A DNA stretch of 26,039 bases from an uncultured Mailhella sp. GTDB lineage: Bacteria; Desulfobacterota; Desulfovibrionia; Desulfovibrionales; Desulfovibrionaceae. Made by a program: the position numbers and the translations under genes. The stretch is from positions 1 through 26,039 of the forward strand of contig CAJTMS010000030.1 of assembly GCA_910577155.1 (NCBI GenBank). The letters are read 5' to 3'. Shown piece by piece: positions 7,506 to 16,030 of this stretch (position 1 is its first letter; each line of letters opens with the position of its first letter). The notes below the pieces were generated by a model, which saw only the letters and a program-made list of their open reading frames with translations, was not told where the DNA came from and searched no databases.

Positions 7506-8858
7506 ATGAAACGTTTTTTTGGAACTGACGGAATACGCGGCTATGTTAATACCTATCCCATGACAGTGGATATGGCTCTTCGCTTAGGACTTGCGGCAGG
7601 AACTTATTTCCGTGACGGCAAACACAGACATAAAGCCATTATCGGGAAAGATACCCGTCTTTCCGGGTATATATTTGAAACAGCTCTTACAGCCGGGCTT
7701 TGTGCCGCGGGCATAGACGTATATCAGGTCGGTCCCATGCCGACTCCTGCCATTGCATTTTTAACAAAAAATATGCGGGCTGATATCGGTGTTGTTATTT
7801 CTGCCAGTCATAACCCTTTTCATGACAACGGGATTAAATTTTTCGACAAAAACGGCTATAAACTTCCGGATAATGTGGAAGATGAAATCGCCCAAATGGT
7901 TCTCAATACAGACTATGAATGGAATTATCCCGAAGCTGATAAAGTGGGACGGGCAAAACGTATTTTTGACGCTCCCGGGCGTTATATTGTGTATTTGAAA
8001 AAAAGTTTTCCGGATCATTTATCTTTGAACGGTCTGCGTATTGTTTTGGACTGTGCCAACGGGGCAAGCTATAAAATTGCTCCCCTTGCTTTGGAAGAGC
8101 TGGGAGCAGAAGTGGTCACCCTTGCCAATGAACCTAATGGAACGAATATCAATCTTCAATGCGGTTCGCTCTATCCTGAAAAAGTTGCCGATAAAGTACG
8201 GGAAGTCCGTGCGGATTTGGGGCTTGCCCTTGACGGAGACGCGGACAGGCTCATTGTGGTTGACGAAACAGGCACTATCCTTGACGGTGACCAAATCATG
8301 GCTATCTGCGCCGAATACCTCATGGAACAGGGAAAATTGAAAAACAATACGCTGGCGGCAACTTCCATGAGCAATATGGCGTTGGAACATTTTATGGAAG
8401 AGCACGGCGGTACGCTTATCCGCACCAATGTGGGGGACAGGTATGTTGTGGAAGCCATGCGGAAATTTGATTTGAGCCTTGGCGGGGAAAAGTCCGGACA
8501 TCTTATTTTCCATGATTTCAGCACCACAGGGGACGGACTTCTTGCCGCACTGCAGGTTTTGACTATTATGTGCGAATCAGGAAAAAAACTTTCGGAACTT
8601 GCCCATAAACTGGAGCTCTATCCACAGGAAATGGAAAATGTTTCCATTACCCAAAAGCCCGATTTAATGTCAGTTCCCGAAATCAAAGACGCAGTCAGCG
8701 AAGCGGAAGAAAAACTGGGAAAATACGGACGTGTTCTGCTGCGTTATTCCGGTACGGAAAATCTTTGCCGTGTCATGGTGGAAGCAAGGGACGAAAAACT
8801 TGTAAAGCAGCTGGTAAAGGATTTGGCAAAAGTTGTGCATACTGCCTTGAATAAATAG
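7506..8858 (+). CDS. glmM: Phosphoglucosamine mutase
   Basis: GlmM (450 aa from this start) interconverts glucosamine-6-phosphate and glucosamine-1-phosphate, supplying UDP-GlcNAc for peptidoglycan and lipopolysaccharide. The N-terminal FFGTDGIRG, the phosphoserine loop VVISASHNP (Ser101 catalytic), the metal loop DGDADR (243-248), the sugar-specificity region GGEKSGH and the phosphate-binding RYSGTEN are all intact. Two in-frame ATGs exist, at 7500 and 7506. The second is preferred because AGGA (7496-7499) sits 6 bases before it but abuts the first. It begins two bases after the ybbR stop, so coupling is likely. In Firmicutes GlmM also binds and inhibits CdaA, which gives this neighbourhood a functional logic. 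Confidence 0.96.
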   Translation: MKRFFGTDGIRGYVNTYPMTVDMALRLGLAAGTYFRDGKHRHKAIIGKDTRLSGYIFETALTAGLCAAGIDVYQVGPMPTPAIAFLTKNMRADIGVVISASHNPFHDNGIKFFDKNGYKLPDNVEDEIAQMVLNTDYEWNYPEADKVGRAKRIFDAPGRYIVYLKKSFPDHLSLNGLRIVLDCANGASYKIAPLALEELGAEVVTLANEPNGTNINLQCGSLYPEKVADKVREVRADLGLALDGDADRLIVVDETGTILDGDQIMAICAEYLMEQGKLKNNTLAATSMSNMALEHFMEEHGGTLIRTNVGDRYVVEAMRKFDLSLGGEKSGHLIFHDFSTTGDGLLAALQVLTIMCESGKKLSELAHKLELYPQEMENVSITQKPDLMSVPEIKDAVSEAEEKLGKYGRVLLRYSGTENLCRVMVEARDEKLVKQLVKDLAKVVHTALNK

Positions 8859-8880
8859 AAAAATAGGGGAAATAAGGAAA

Positions 8881-9756
8881 ATGCAAAATATCAAAAAAGT
8901 TGTCATTCCTGTGGCGGGGCACGGGACACGGTCTTTGCCCGCAAGTAAAAACGTACCGAAGGAAATGCTCCCTATTTATAATAAGCCTGTTATTCATTAT
9001 GTGGTTGATGAAGCCGTAAATGCAGGCATACATGATGTTGTTTTCGTAACCAGTAAAGAAAAAACAGCGCTGGAAGATTATTTTGACCACCATTATGCTC
9101 TGGAGGATGTGCTCGAGAGGACAGGCAAAAGCGCTTTGCTGAAAACGGTGCAGGAACTCGCCCATTATGTAAATGTTATCAGTGTGCGGCAAAAATGCCA
9201 GCTGGGCTTCGGACATGCTGTTTTGACGGCAAAAAGCGTGATTGGCAATGAACCCTTTGCCGTTATGGTTGGTGATGATATTTTGCTGGGCAAAGATTGT
9301 GGTTTGAAAGAATTAATTGCTGTTGCGGAAAAAGAAGATAAGCCTGTTATAGGGGTTATGGAAGTCGACCAGAATATGGTGGACAGATACGGGATTATTG
9401 CCGGTAATAAACGCCCTGACGGTATTATTGAAATTACCAAAATGGTGGAAAAACCAAACGTGGAAGAAGCCCCTTCCAATATGGCTATTATTGGGCGTTA
9501 TGTTTTGCCCCCTGAAATTTTTAACTATTTGGAAAATGCAAAACCGGGACATGGTGGAGAAATCCAATTAACAGACGCGCTTAATTTATTGGCAAAGGAT
9601 CGGGGCATGCTTGCCGTTCCTGTAAAGGGACGCCGTTTTGACGCAGGAGATTTACTCGACTTTTTATCCGTTAATATTTATTTTGCACTGCACGATGAAA
9701 AAATGAAAGACCGAATTATCAAGCGGCTGAAAAAACTTATTGCGGAATTTGAATAA
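8881..9756 (+). CDS. galU: UTP-glucose-1-phosphate uridylyltransferase
   Basis: The product (291 aa) makes UDP-glucose from UTP and glucose-1-phosphate, feeding lipopolysaccharide core and other glycans. The nucleotide-binding start reads VIPVAGHGTRSLPASK, with KEMLPI following (the family usually has GLGTRFLPATK). Other family blocks are KPVIHYVVDEA, GFGHAVL, VMVGDD, MVEKP and FDAGDLLDFL. Length is normal. The gene follows glmM by 22 bases and precedes ychF by 11, consistent with one transcript. GGGGA and AAGGA precede the ATG. Confidence 0.94.
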   Translation: MQNIKKVVIPVAGHGTRSLPASKNVPKEMLPIYNKPVIHYVVDEAVNAGIHDVVFVTSKEKTALEDYFDHHYALEDVLERTGKSALLKTVQELAHYVNVISVRQKCQLGFGHAVLTAKSVIGNEPFAVMVGDDILLGKDCGLKELIAVAEKEDKPVIGVMEVDQNMVDRYGIIAGNKRPDGIIEITKMVEKPNVEEAPSNMAIIGRYVLPPEIFNYLENAKPGHGGEIQLTDALNLLAKDRGMLAVPVKGRRFDAGDLLDFLSVNIYFALHDEKMKDRIIKRLKKLIAEFE

Positions 9757-9767
9757 GAGGAGAATAT

Positions 9768-10871
9768 ATGGCTTTAAGTATTGGTATTGTCGGACTTCCC
9801 AATGTAGGAAAATCAACGTTATTTAATGCCCTGACCAAGGCGCAGAATGCACAGGCTGCAAATTATCCTTTTTGTACTATTGAGCCGAATAAAGCAACCG
9901 TTGCTGTGCCTGATAAACGGTTAAATGCTTTGGCAGAGCTTGTCAATCCGCAAAAAATTGTCAATGCAACCGTTGATTTTATTGATATTGCAGGACTTGT
10001 GAAAGGTGCAAGCAAAGGAGAAGGACTTGGCAACCAATTTTTAGCCAATATCCGTGAGTGCGCTGCCATTTTGCATGTTGTGCGCTGTTTTGAAGATGAA
10101 AACGTGACCCATGTGGACGGTTCCGTCAATCCTGCCCGTGATGCGGAAACCATTGAAACGGAACTGATTATTGCTGATATCCAAACTGTAGCCAGAAAAA
10201 TTGAACGGCTGACAAAACAGGTCAAGGCCGATAAGGAAGCCGGCAAAAGTTTGGAAGAATGTAACCGTCTGGCGGAATTTTTGAATAATGGCAATAAAGC
10301 CTGTCAATTTGATATTCCTGAACACAATGAACACTTTAAGCAAGTTTGGCACGATTTGAGTTTGCTGACGGCAAAGAAAATGATTTATTGCGCCAATGTG
10401 GATGAAAAAGGACTGGAAGAAGAATCTGTCCACGTAAAAGCCTTGAAAGAGTTAGCCCAAAAACAGGGTAATGAAGTTGTCATTGTCTGCGCGAATTTAG
10501 AGGCAGAACTGCAGGGGCTTTCCGATGAAGAGCAGGCAGAAATGTTGAGTTCCTATGGAATTTCCGAAAGCAGTCTGGTCAATGTTATCCGTACCGGCTA
10601 TCATACGCTGGGACTTTGCAGTTATTTTACTGCAGGACCGCAGGAAGTGAAAGCATGGACGTTTAAGCAAGGCTGGAAAGCTCCCCAATGTGCCGGCGTC
10701 ATCCATACTGATTTTGAAAAAGGCTTTATCCGTGCTGAAGTTATTTCCTATGCTGATTATATCAGCCACAAATCCGAGGCAGCCTGCCGCAGTGCAGGGG
10801 TACTTCGGGTTGAAGGAAAAGAATATATTGTGCAGGACGGCGATGTCATGCATTTTCTCTTTAATGTGTAA
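9768..10871 (+). CDS. ychF: Ribosome-associated ATPase YchF (Obg family)
   Basis: The product (367 aa) is a universally conserved TRAFAC NTPase that prefers ATP and associates with ribosomes. It shows the P-loop GLPNVGKS (9-16), switch region YPFCTIEPN, G3 motif DIAGLVKGASKGEG, an NVDE motif in place of the GTPase NKxD (which explains relaxed base specificity in this family), a coiled-coil insertion (about 130-200) and a C-terminal TGS domain ending MHFLFNV. GAGGAG lies 6 bases before the ATG. The position between galU and the haem genes suggests only transcriptional convenience. Confidence 0.96.
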   Translation: MALSIGIVGLPNVGKSTLFNALTKAQNAQAANYPFCTIEPNKATVAVPDKRLNALAELVNPQKIVNATVDFIDIAGLVKGASKGEGLGNQFLANIRECAAILHVVRCFEDENVTHVDGSVNPARDAETIETELIIADIQTVARKIERLTKQVKADKEAGKSLEECNRLAEFLNNGNKACQFDIPEHNEHFKQVWHDLSLLTAKKMIYCANVDEKGLEEESVHVKALKELAQKQGNEVVIVCANLEAELQGLSDEEQAEMLSSYGISESSLVNVIRTGYHTLGLCSYFTAGPQEVKAWTFKQGWKAPQCAGVIHTDFEKGFIRAEVISYADYISHKSEAACRSAGVLRVEGKEYIVQDGDVMHFLFNV

Positions 10872-10903
10872 TTACCAAACAATGTGTTAAAAAAGGATTT
10901 TTT

Positions 10904-11380
10904 GTGAATTTTACGGACAAAGAACGCAAAGTATTAAGGATAGTTCAGGCAAATTTGCCTGAGAGTTTGACGCCTTATGCGGATATCGCTCAAGAAGCAG
11001 GACTTTCTGAAGAGGAAGTGCTCTCTTTGCTTGAGCGGCTCAAAGAAGACGGCACCATCCGCCGTTTTGGGGCAAGCATAAAGCACCAGAAAACAGGCTA
11101 TAACAATAATGCCATGGTCGCTTGGAAAATTGGTGAGGAAGAAGTGGAAAAAGCCGTGGAATATGTCACGAAAAATTCCCGCATTTCCCATTGTTATTAC
11201 CGACCCAGTGCGGCTTCCGACTGGCAGTATACATTTTTTACCATGATACACGGCAAAACTATGCAGGAATGTTATGACGTGGTGGAAGAACTCAGGCAAA
11301 ATACCTGTCTTGATGAGTATGCAATTTTGGAAAGTATCAAAGAATTGAAGAAAATTTCCATGACGTATTTTGATGATTAA
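10904..11380 (+). CDS. ahbB: Siroheme decarboxylase subunit, AhbB-like (Lrp/AsnC fold)
   Basis: The product (158 aa) resembles an AsnC/Lrp regulator: a winged helix in 1-55 (IAQEAGLSEEEVLSLLERL, IRRFGA), then an RAM-like domain. The blocks IRRFGASIKHQKTGY, NAMVAWKI, ISHCYYRP and FFTMIHG match the AhbA/AhbB/NirD-type siroheme decarboxylases rather than transcription factors. These enzymes convert siroheme to didecarboxysiroheme in the alternative haem pathway of sulfate reducers. Adjacency to hemL supports a tetrapyrrole role. It starts at GTG, with AAAAGGA upstream. The A versus B subunit call is based on the SHCYxRP motif and is less certain; the partner subunit is not in this window. A plain AsnC regulator is the alternative. 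Confidence 0.75.
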   Translation: MNFTDKERKVLRIVQANLPESLTPYADIAQEAGLSEEEVLSLLERLKEDGTIRRFGASIKHQKTGYNNNAMVAWKIGEEEVEKAVEYVTKNSRISHCYYRPSAASDWQYTFFTMIHGKTMQECYDVVEELRQNTCLDEYAILESIKELKKISMTYFDD

Positions 11381-11403
11381 ATTTGACGATAAAAGGAAAA
11401 ACT

Positions 11404-12678
11404 ATGAATATTGAAAAATCAAAAGAACTTTTTGCAAAGGCATGCAGACTTATTCCCGGCGGGGTAAACAGCCCTGTGCGTGCCTGCCGTAATGTGCATT
11501 GTGACCCCCTGTTTATTGAATCTGCAAAAGGCTCCCATATCAAAAGTGCAGACGGGCAAGATTTTATTGATTTTATCGGTTCATGGGGTCCCATGCTCTT
11601 GGGGCATGCTCATGAGGCAGTGGATAAAGCCATTTGTGATGCAGCCAAAAAAGGAACAAGCTATGGCGCACCAACGGAAATTGAAGTCTTGCTTGCAGAA
11701 AAAGTCTGTCAGGCACTTCCTTCCTGTGATATGGTGCGTATGGTAAACTCAGGCACGGAGGCAACCATGAGTGCCCTGCGTCTTGCCCGTGCTGTCACAG
11801 GCAGAAATAAACTGGTAAAAATTATCGGTGGTTATCATGGGCACGGAGATGCTTTTTTGGCAAGTGCGGGCTCAGGGCTTGCCACCTTTTCTATTCCCGG
11901 AACTCCCGGTGTTCCTGAAAGTACGGTACAGGATACCCTGCTTGTTCCGTATAATGATTTGGACGCAGCTAAAGAAATTTTTGAAAAATACGGGCACGAA
12001 ATTGCGGCGTTTTTTGTGGAACCTTGTGCCGGAAATATGGGGCTTGTTCTTCCGCTTGAGGGCTATTTAAAAGGACTTCGCGAGCTTTGTACACAGTACG
12101 GGGCGCTTTTGGTCTTTGATGAAGTCATCACGGGTTTTCGGGTTTCCTATCAGGGAGCGCAAGGCAGATTCAATGTGATGCCTGATTTGACAACCATGGG
12201 AAAAATTATCGGCGGCGGACTTCCTGTTGGCGCCTATGGAGGCAAGGCTGAATATATGCAGCGCATTGCACCTGCCGGTGATGTATATCAGGCCGGTACT
12301 TTATCAGGCAATCCTCTTGCCATGGCTGCAGGCCTTGCCACGCTGAATATTTTGGAAAAAGCTGATTATGCGGGCTTGGAGCAGCGTGTGCTTTCCTTTG
12401 TTAAAGAACTTGTCGCTATTTTACAGGGAAAAGGACTTGCCGTGCAGTATCAGCATATTGCCTCTATGTTTACGCTTTTCTTTACCGATAAGCCTGTACA
12501 TAATTTTGCTGATGTGCAAAATGCCTCCACGGAGATTTTTGAAAGCTATTACAAACAAATGCGGGAAATGGGGATTTTCCTTTCTCCTTCTGCTTTTGAA
12601 ACAGCCATGGTTTCTTTTGCGCATACCGATGATGATTTTAATAAAACCCTTGACTGTGCAAAAAAATTGAAATTTTAA
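11404..12678 (+). CDS. hemL: Glutamate-1-semialdehyde 2,1-aminomutase
   Basis: HemL (424 aa) converts glutamate-1-semialdehyde to 5-aminolevulinate, the entry to all tetrapyrroles in the C5 pathway (siroheme for sulfite reductase, cobamides, haem). It is a fold-type I PLP aminotransferase: IPGGVNSPVRA near the start, NSGTEATMSALRLAR (115-129), GGYHGHGD, FDEVITGFR (238-246), and PLP lysine in TTMGKIIGGG (Lys267). The frame is open from a TTG at 11383, but the ATG at 11404 has AAAGGA before it and matches the family N-terminus. It follows the AhbB-like gene by 23 bases and ends the long plus-strand gene run. Confidence 0.97.
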   Translation: MNIEKSKELFAKACRLIPGGVNSPVRACRNVHCDPLFIESAKGSHIKSADGQDFIDFIGSWGPMLLGHAHEAVDKAICDAAKKGTSYGAPTEIEVLLAEKVCQALPSCDMVRMVNSGTEATMSALRLARAVTGRNKLVKIIGGYHGHGDAFLASAGSGLATFSIPGTPGVPESTVQDTLLVPYNDLDAAKEIFEKYGHEIAAFFVEPCAGNMGLVLPLEGYLKGLRELCTQYGALLVFDEVITGFRVSYQGAQGRFNVMPDLTTMGKIIGGGLPVGAYGGKAEYMQRIAPAGDVYQAGTLSGNPLAMAAGLATLNILEKADYAGLEQRVLSFVKELVAILQGKGLAVQYQHIASMFTLFFTDKPVHNFADVQNASTEIFESYYKQMREMGIFLSPSAFETAMVSFAHTDDDFNKTLDCAKKLKF

Positions 12679-12703
12679 TTTGTTTCTAAGATTATTTCAC
12701 AGT

Positions 12704-12740
12704 AAAAATGTCGCGTTGATATGTTCTGCGCGGCGTTTTT
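12704..12740. terminator. Bidirectional intrinsic terminator between convergent genes
   Basis: GTCGCG (12710-12715) pairs with CGCGGC (12729-12734) with one G-U pair. The stem is flanked by A5 on the left and T5 on the right, so both strands read stem then T tract. It serves hemL on the plus strand and the cyclophilin-fold gene on the minus strand. Confidence 0.8.
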
Positions 12741-12755
12741 ATTTAATTATTTCCT

Positions 12756-13190
12756 TTATTCTACTCTTTCAATACGTACGGTAAAGTCATTTTGCTGACG
12801 CGCGAAAAAATCTATTTCAGTTTTAAGGCGTCCTAAAGAAACAAGTCCTTGAGAGTTTCTAAAATCTTTATAAAAAAGGGATAAATTGCCCCATGGAGCA
12901 TAAAGACACAAATCGCCCACATTGGGGTCAAATTCCATTTTTTCGCCTTCTGTGGGAAGTTTAGTATCCATATAGGCAATTTTTTCAATGCCGTTGAAAT
13001 CTTCAAATGTCAAGGTAAGAGGAAGCCGCTCATACAGGGCGTTGGCAGCGGGCGTGTCATAGAGGACTGCGAGAAATTCCTGTTCACCGATGATAAATTT
13101 AATTGTTTTTTCATCTTGTGCAGAGCTTTCCTGTATTGTCAGAAAAGTAATACTTAATAAAACAGTTAAAAAAATAGTTAGTTTTTTCAT
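12756..13190 (-). CDS. Secreted cyclophilin-like fold protein
   Basis: The product (144 aa) has a Sec signal peptide (1-24, cleavage after SSA), so it is exported to the periplasm or beyond. The mature part resembles the small cyclophilin-like domain family often annotated near flavodoxins. Recognisable features are FIIGEQEFLAVLYDTPAANALYERLPLTL, then LCLYAPWGNLSLFYKDF and a closing GLVSLGRL segment. The catalytic residues of true prolyl isomerases are not evident, and its function is unknown. It is the last gene of the minus-strand set, 14 bases after the MATE gene, with GGAGA upstream of its ATG. Family assignment is from pattern memory. Confidence 0.7.
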   Translation of the reverse strand: MKKLTIFLTVLLSITFLTIQESSAQDEKTIKFIIGEQEFLAVLYDTPAANALYERLPLTLTFEDFNGIEKIAYMDTKLPTEGEKMEFDPNVGDLCLYAPWGNLSLFYKDFRNSQGLVSLGRLKTEIDFFARQQNDFTVRIERVE

Positions 13191-13204
13191 ATTGTTTCTC
13201 CTTT

Positions 13205-14533
13205 TTATTCTATAACTTTAAAGTGTTTCCAAATATCGCTTTTGAAACGAATCCAGAAAATAATGCCCCGTATTGTCCAGTCAAGGCACATGGCATAAGC
13301 AATGCCCATGACCCCTAAATTGCAGTAAATTCCAAGCAAAACGGCAAAAAGAAGCCGGACGCCGATGGTGGTAAAAAGGGAAATGACAGTGGTAAATTTC
13401 ACATCGCCTGCTGCCCGCAGTCCTTTTCCCAGAGGATCAGCCAAGGGGAAAGATATTGTATTAAAAATATTATGGATAAGGACAAGTAAAATAACAAGGT
13501 CTTTTGTTTCTTCCGAAAGGGCGTAAAATTGCATAAGAAAAGGGGTTATGGCAAAAATAAGTCCGTTCCAGAGAAGGGCAAAGAGGATAGTAATTTTTGT
13601 CAGCTTTTTGAAATACTGTTCAGCCTGTTCGGTATGTTCAGCTCCCATGCATTGCCCGATGACGGTGATATAAACAGGTCCCATGCTTACGCAGACAAGG
13701 GCTGACATATTCCACAGGCTCTGGGCAACGCCGTTGGCTGCAATTTGGTATGTCCCAAAAAGAGAAACCACACTGCTGAGTGCAACTTTGACAAGCTGAA
13801 AGACGCCGCTTTCTATGCCGTTAGGCACGGCAATACTCAGAATTTGCCGCTGTAAGACGGTATTCCATGCAAAAATCCATTTTTTGGCATAATAAATGGG
13901 ATTATGTATGGAAAAACAAAGAAAAGTTATGGCAATGGCAGAAAAGACGCGTGCAATGAGGGAAGGGTAGGCAACGCCTGATACACCGGCTTCGAGGACA
14001 AAAACTCCGATGATATTTCCAATTATATTGATAATATTGGCAATAAGTGAAAGGTACAAGGTTGTGCTTGTTTTGCCGAAGCTCCGGTACATGGCTGTGC
14101 CGGCATTATATACGGCAAGAGCAGGATACGAATAGGCGGAAATCCGTAAATAGGTTACGCATGCGTCCATAACTTCGTCTTCAACGTGCCCGAAAATAAG
14201 GAGCATGAGCGTTTCATTGTAAAAAAGGATTACTATTTCAATAACAATTGAAAATAAAAAGGAAAAAACAAGCAGCTGACTTGCTGTTTCACCGGCTTTG
14301 TCAAAATTTTTTTTCCCGATATATTGACTGATGACAACAGCTCCGCCTGAAGCCAAGGCAATAAAAAGATAGAGAAAAATAGTATTGAAAGAATTGACAA
14401 GGGATACTCCGGAAACGGCTGCTTCGCTCACAAAACCAATGACAAAAACATCAGCAATGCCCACAAAGGCAACAAGCAGCTGCTCGAAGAAAAGCGGAAT
14501 AATTAAGTTTTTTAATGCCTGATTAGAAAACAT
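13205..14533 (-). CDS. MATE-family multidrug/cation exporter
   Basis: The product (442 aa) has about 12 hydrophobic helices in two related halves, as expected for MATE antiporters that expel organic cations, drugs or metabolites using sodium or protons. Family-like segments include the N-terminal LIIPLFFEQLLVAFVGIADVFVIG, ALASGGAVVISQYIGKKN and, opening the second half, LSIAVPNGIESGVFQLVK, with GQCMGAEH in the equivalent place. It starts 14 bases after the flavodoxin gene. The substrate cannot be inferred. GGAA upstream of the ATG is a weak ribosome site, so expression may depend on coupling to the upstream gene. Confidence 0.88.
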   Translation of the reverse strand: MFSNQALKNLIIPLFFEQLLVAFVGIADVFVIGFVSEAAVSGVSLVNSFNTIFLYLFIALASGGAVVISQYIGKKNFDKAGETASQLLVFSFLFSIVIEIVILFYNETLMLLIFGHVEDEVMDACVTYLRISAYSYPALAVYNAGTAMYRSFGKTSTTLYLSLIANIINIIGNIIGVFVLEAGVSGVAYPSLIARVFSAIAITFLCFSIHNPIYYAKKWIFAWNTVLQRQILSIAVPNGIESGVFQLVKVALSSVVSLFGTYQIAANGVAQSLWNMSALVCVSMGPVYITVIGQCMGAEHTEQAEQYFKKLTKITILFALLWNGLIFAITPFLMQFYALSEETKDLVILLVLIHNIFNTISFPLADPLGKGLRAAGDVKFTTVISLFTTIGVRLLFAVLLGIYCNLGVMGIAYAMCLDWTIRGIIFWIRFKSDIWKHFKVIE

Positions 14534-14547
14534 ATTCCGCAGTTTCC

Positions 14548-15024
14548 TTATTTTGTGTACGCGTCAAGCCAAGCCGCAAGTTCGCTGTCAGATACGTGGT
14601 TTAAAAGACGTCCCTGTTCCCATTTTATTGTATTGCCATATTGTGCTTTTAAATGCTCAACAGTCCTGCCCAAGCCGCTTCCGCCGCTGGTGGCAAAGGG
14701 AATAATGGTTTTGTCGGAAAAATCATATTGTTCAAGAAAAGTATTAATAATGGTCGGGGCAATATACCACCAAATAGGAAAGCCAAGAAATATTGTGCCG
14801 TACTCAGCCATATTGGAGAGTTTTTCCGCAATTTCCGGGCGGGATTTCGGGTTGTTCATTTCTACGGAGCTGCGGCTTTGTTTGTTGGTCCAGTCAAGAT
14901 CTTCCGGGCTGTAGGGTATTGCCGGTTTAATTTCAAATACATCCGCACGGGCATGTTTTGCAATTTGTGCAGCAACTTTTTCAGTGACGCCGCTTGCAGA
15001 AAAATACACAACAAGTGTTTTCAT
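14548..15024 (-). CDS. Flavodoxin (Flavodoxin_4-type)
   Basis: The product (158 aa) is a cytoplasmic FMN-binding electron carrier or quinone-reductase-like protein. The phosphate loop is YFSASGVTEKVA (7-18). The GFPIWWYIAP segment (81-90) and ATSGGSGLG (111-119) form the isoalloxazine-binding loops. The WWY signature points to the flavodoxin_4 group rather than to classical long-chain flavodoxins. AGGA precedes the ATG. It is the first gene after lysR in the same direction, so regulation by that LysR protein is plausible. Confidence 0.88.
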   Translation of the reverse strand: MKTLVVYFSASGVTEKVAAQIAKHARADVFEIKPAIPYSPEDLDWTNKQSRSSVEMNNPKSRPEIAEKLSNMAEYGTIFLGFPIWWYIAPTIINTFLEQYDFSDKTIIPFATSGGSGLGRTVEHLKAQYGNTIKWEQGRLLNHVSDSELAAWLDAYTK

Positions 15025-15071
15025 GAGACGTTCCTTTTACTGTATAATTGAAAATTAGGTCTGACATCTTG

Positions 15072-15093
15072 ATAGCATAACGTGTAATAGCAT
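15072..15093. promoter_or_regulatory. Repeated ATAGCAT half-sites upstream of the flavodoxin gene
   Basis: The heptamer ATAGCAT occurs at 15072-15078 and again at 15087-15093, a 15-bp period in the lysR-flavodoxin gap. On the minus strand these read ATGCTAT, sharing the ATGCT half-site seen in the dyad upstream of lysR. It may be a LysR-type binding region; inference only. Confidence 0.4.
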
Positions 15094-15102
15094 GTCTAAT
15101 AC

Positions 15103-15993
15103 TTATATGTTATTATTAGTAATGCTTTTTAGGTATTTCTTTGCAAAATTGATAAACGCTGTTGTGGTTGGGGAAAAGATTTGCTCTTTTTTCCATGCTA
15201 ATGCTGTTGAATGTTCGAGTGCCGGAGAAAGGGGAATAAAAGTCAGCCCCTCATAGCTGCAGGTTAAATTCAGGCTGAGCATGAGCCCGATATTTTCTTT
15301 GGCAAGCACGGCTTTATTGTAGGGAAGGTCAACCGCTGCAATGATTTCCACCTGATTTTTATATTCAGCAAGCCATTTTCCAAGAATACCTTGGTTAAAA
15401 TCCCCCATGGCGGCAATAAGCCGCATGCCGATAAAGTCTTGGGGAGCAGCACATTTTTTTTGTGCCAGAAGTGAGTCTTGCGGAACATAGACGCCCCATT
15501 GTTCTTTAATGGGGACAGCAATGGAATGATATTTGTGCATATCAATAGGCTCTGATATAAGCCCCATATCCAGAAAGCCCCTTTCAATATAATCTCGGAT
15601 ATTGGCAGCATTTCCCGTAAGAATTTCATAGCGTACTTTTGGATAGAGTTTACGAAATTCTGCAATAATTTTAGCTAAATACTCATTGGAACGATACTCG
15701 CCGCAGCCAATATTGATTGTTCCTGCAAGGACTTTTTCATTTTGGATGAAATCCCGCTTTGTTTTATCGGCAAGTGATAAAATTTCCTGAGCCCGCTGTT
15801 TGAGCAATAATCCGTCTTCTGTTAAAATAATACTGTGATTGCTGCGGATAAAAAGTTTTACGCCCAGCTCATCTTCCAGCTCGGCAATTTGCCGGGAGAG
15901 TGTGGGCTGGGTAATATGGAGCTGACCTGCTGCTTTGGTAAAATTTTCTTCTCTTGCCACTGCCAAAAAATAATTGAGGACACGCAGTTCCAT
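15103..15993 (-). CDS. LysR-family transcriptional regulator
   Basis: The product (296 aa) is a LysR-type regulator. The N-terminal winged helix (about 3-60) contains YFLAVAREENFTKAAGQL, ITQPTLSRQIAELE and ELGVKLF, very close to the family consensus. A linker helix and a two-lobed effector domain (about 90-290, starting TINIGCGE) follow. GGGAG precedes the ATG. It lies upstream of, and in the same direction as, the flavodoxin, MATE and cyclophilin-fold genes, with a 78-base gap. This is less usual than the divergent LysR layout, so part of the downstream expression may come from read-through. The effector is unknown. Confidence 0.93.
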   Translation of the reverse strand: MELRVLNYFLAVAREENFTKAAGQLHITQPTLSRQIAELEDELGVKLFIRSNHSIILTEDGLLLKQRAQEILSLADKTKRDFIQNEKVLAGTINIGCGEYRSNEYLAKIIAEFRKLYPKVRYEILTGNAANIRDYIERGFLDMGLISEPIDMHKYHSIAVPIKEQWGVYVPQDSLLAQKKCAAPQDFIGMRLIAAMGDFNQGILGKWLAEYKNQVEIIAAVDLPYNKAVLAKENIGLMLSLNLTCSYEGLTFIPLSPALEHSTALAWKKEQIFSPTTTAFINFAKKYLKSITNNNI

Positions 15994-16030
15994 AGTTTTG
16001 CTCCCATGAAGGTATGACCGGGTTTTGTCT

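Noticed and set aside
10904..11380. Annotating the AsnC-like protein simply as a transcription regulator
   Set aside because: Its SHCYYRP and FFTMIHG blocks and its place before hemL fit siroheme decarboxylase subunits better, though not with certainty.
11383..11403. TTG start seven codons upstream for hemL
   Set aside because: The ATG at 11404 has a ribosome site and matches the family N-terminus.
12421..12670. Overlapping frames on both strands within the 3' part of hemL
   Set aside because: Shadows of the hemL coding sequence with no independent signals.
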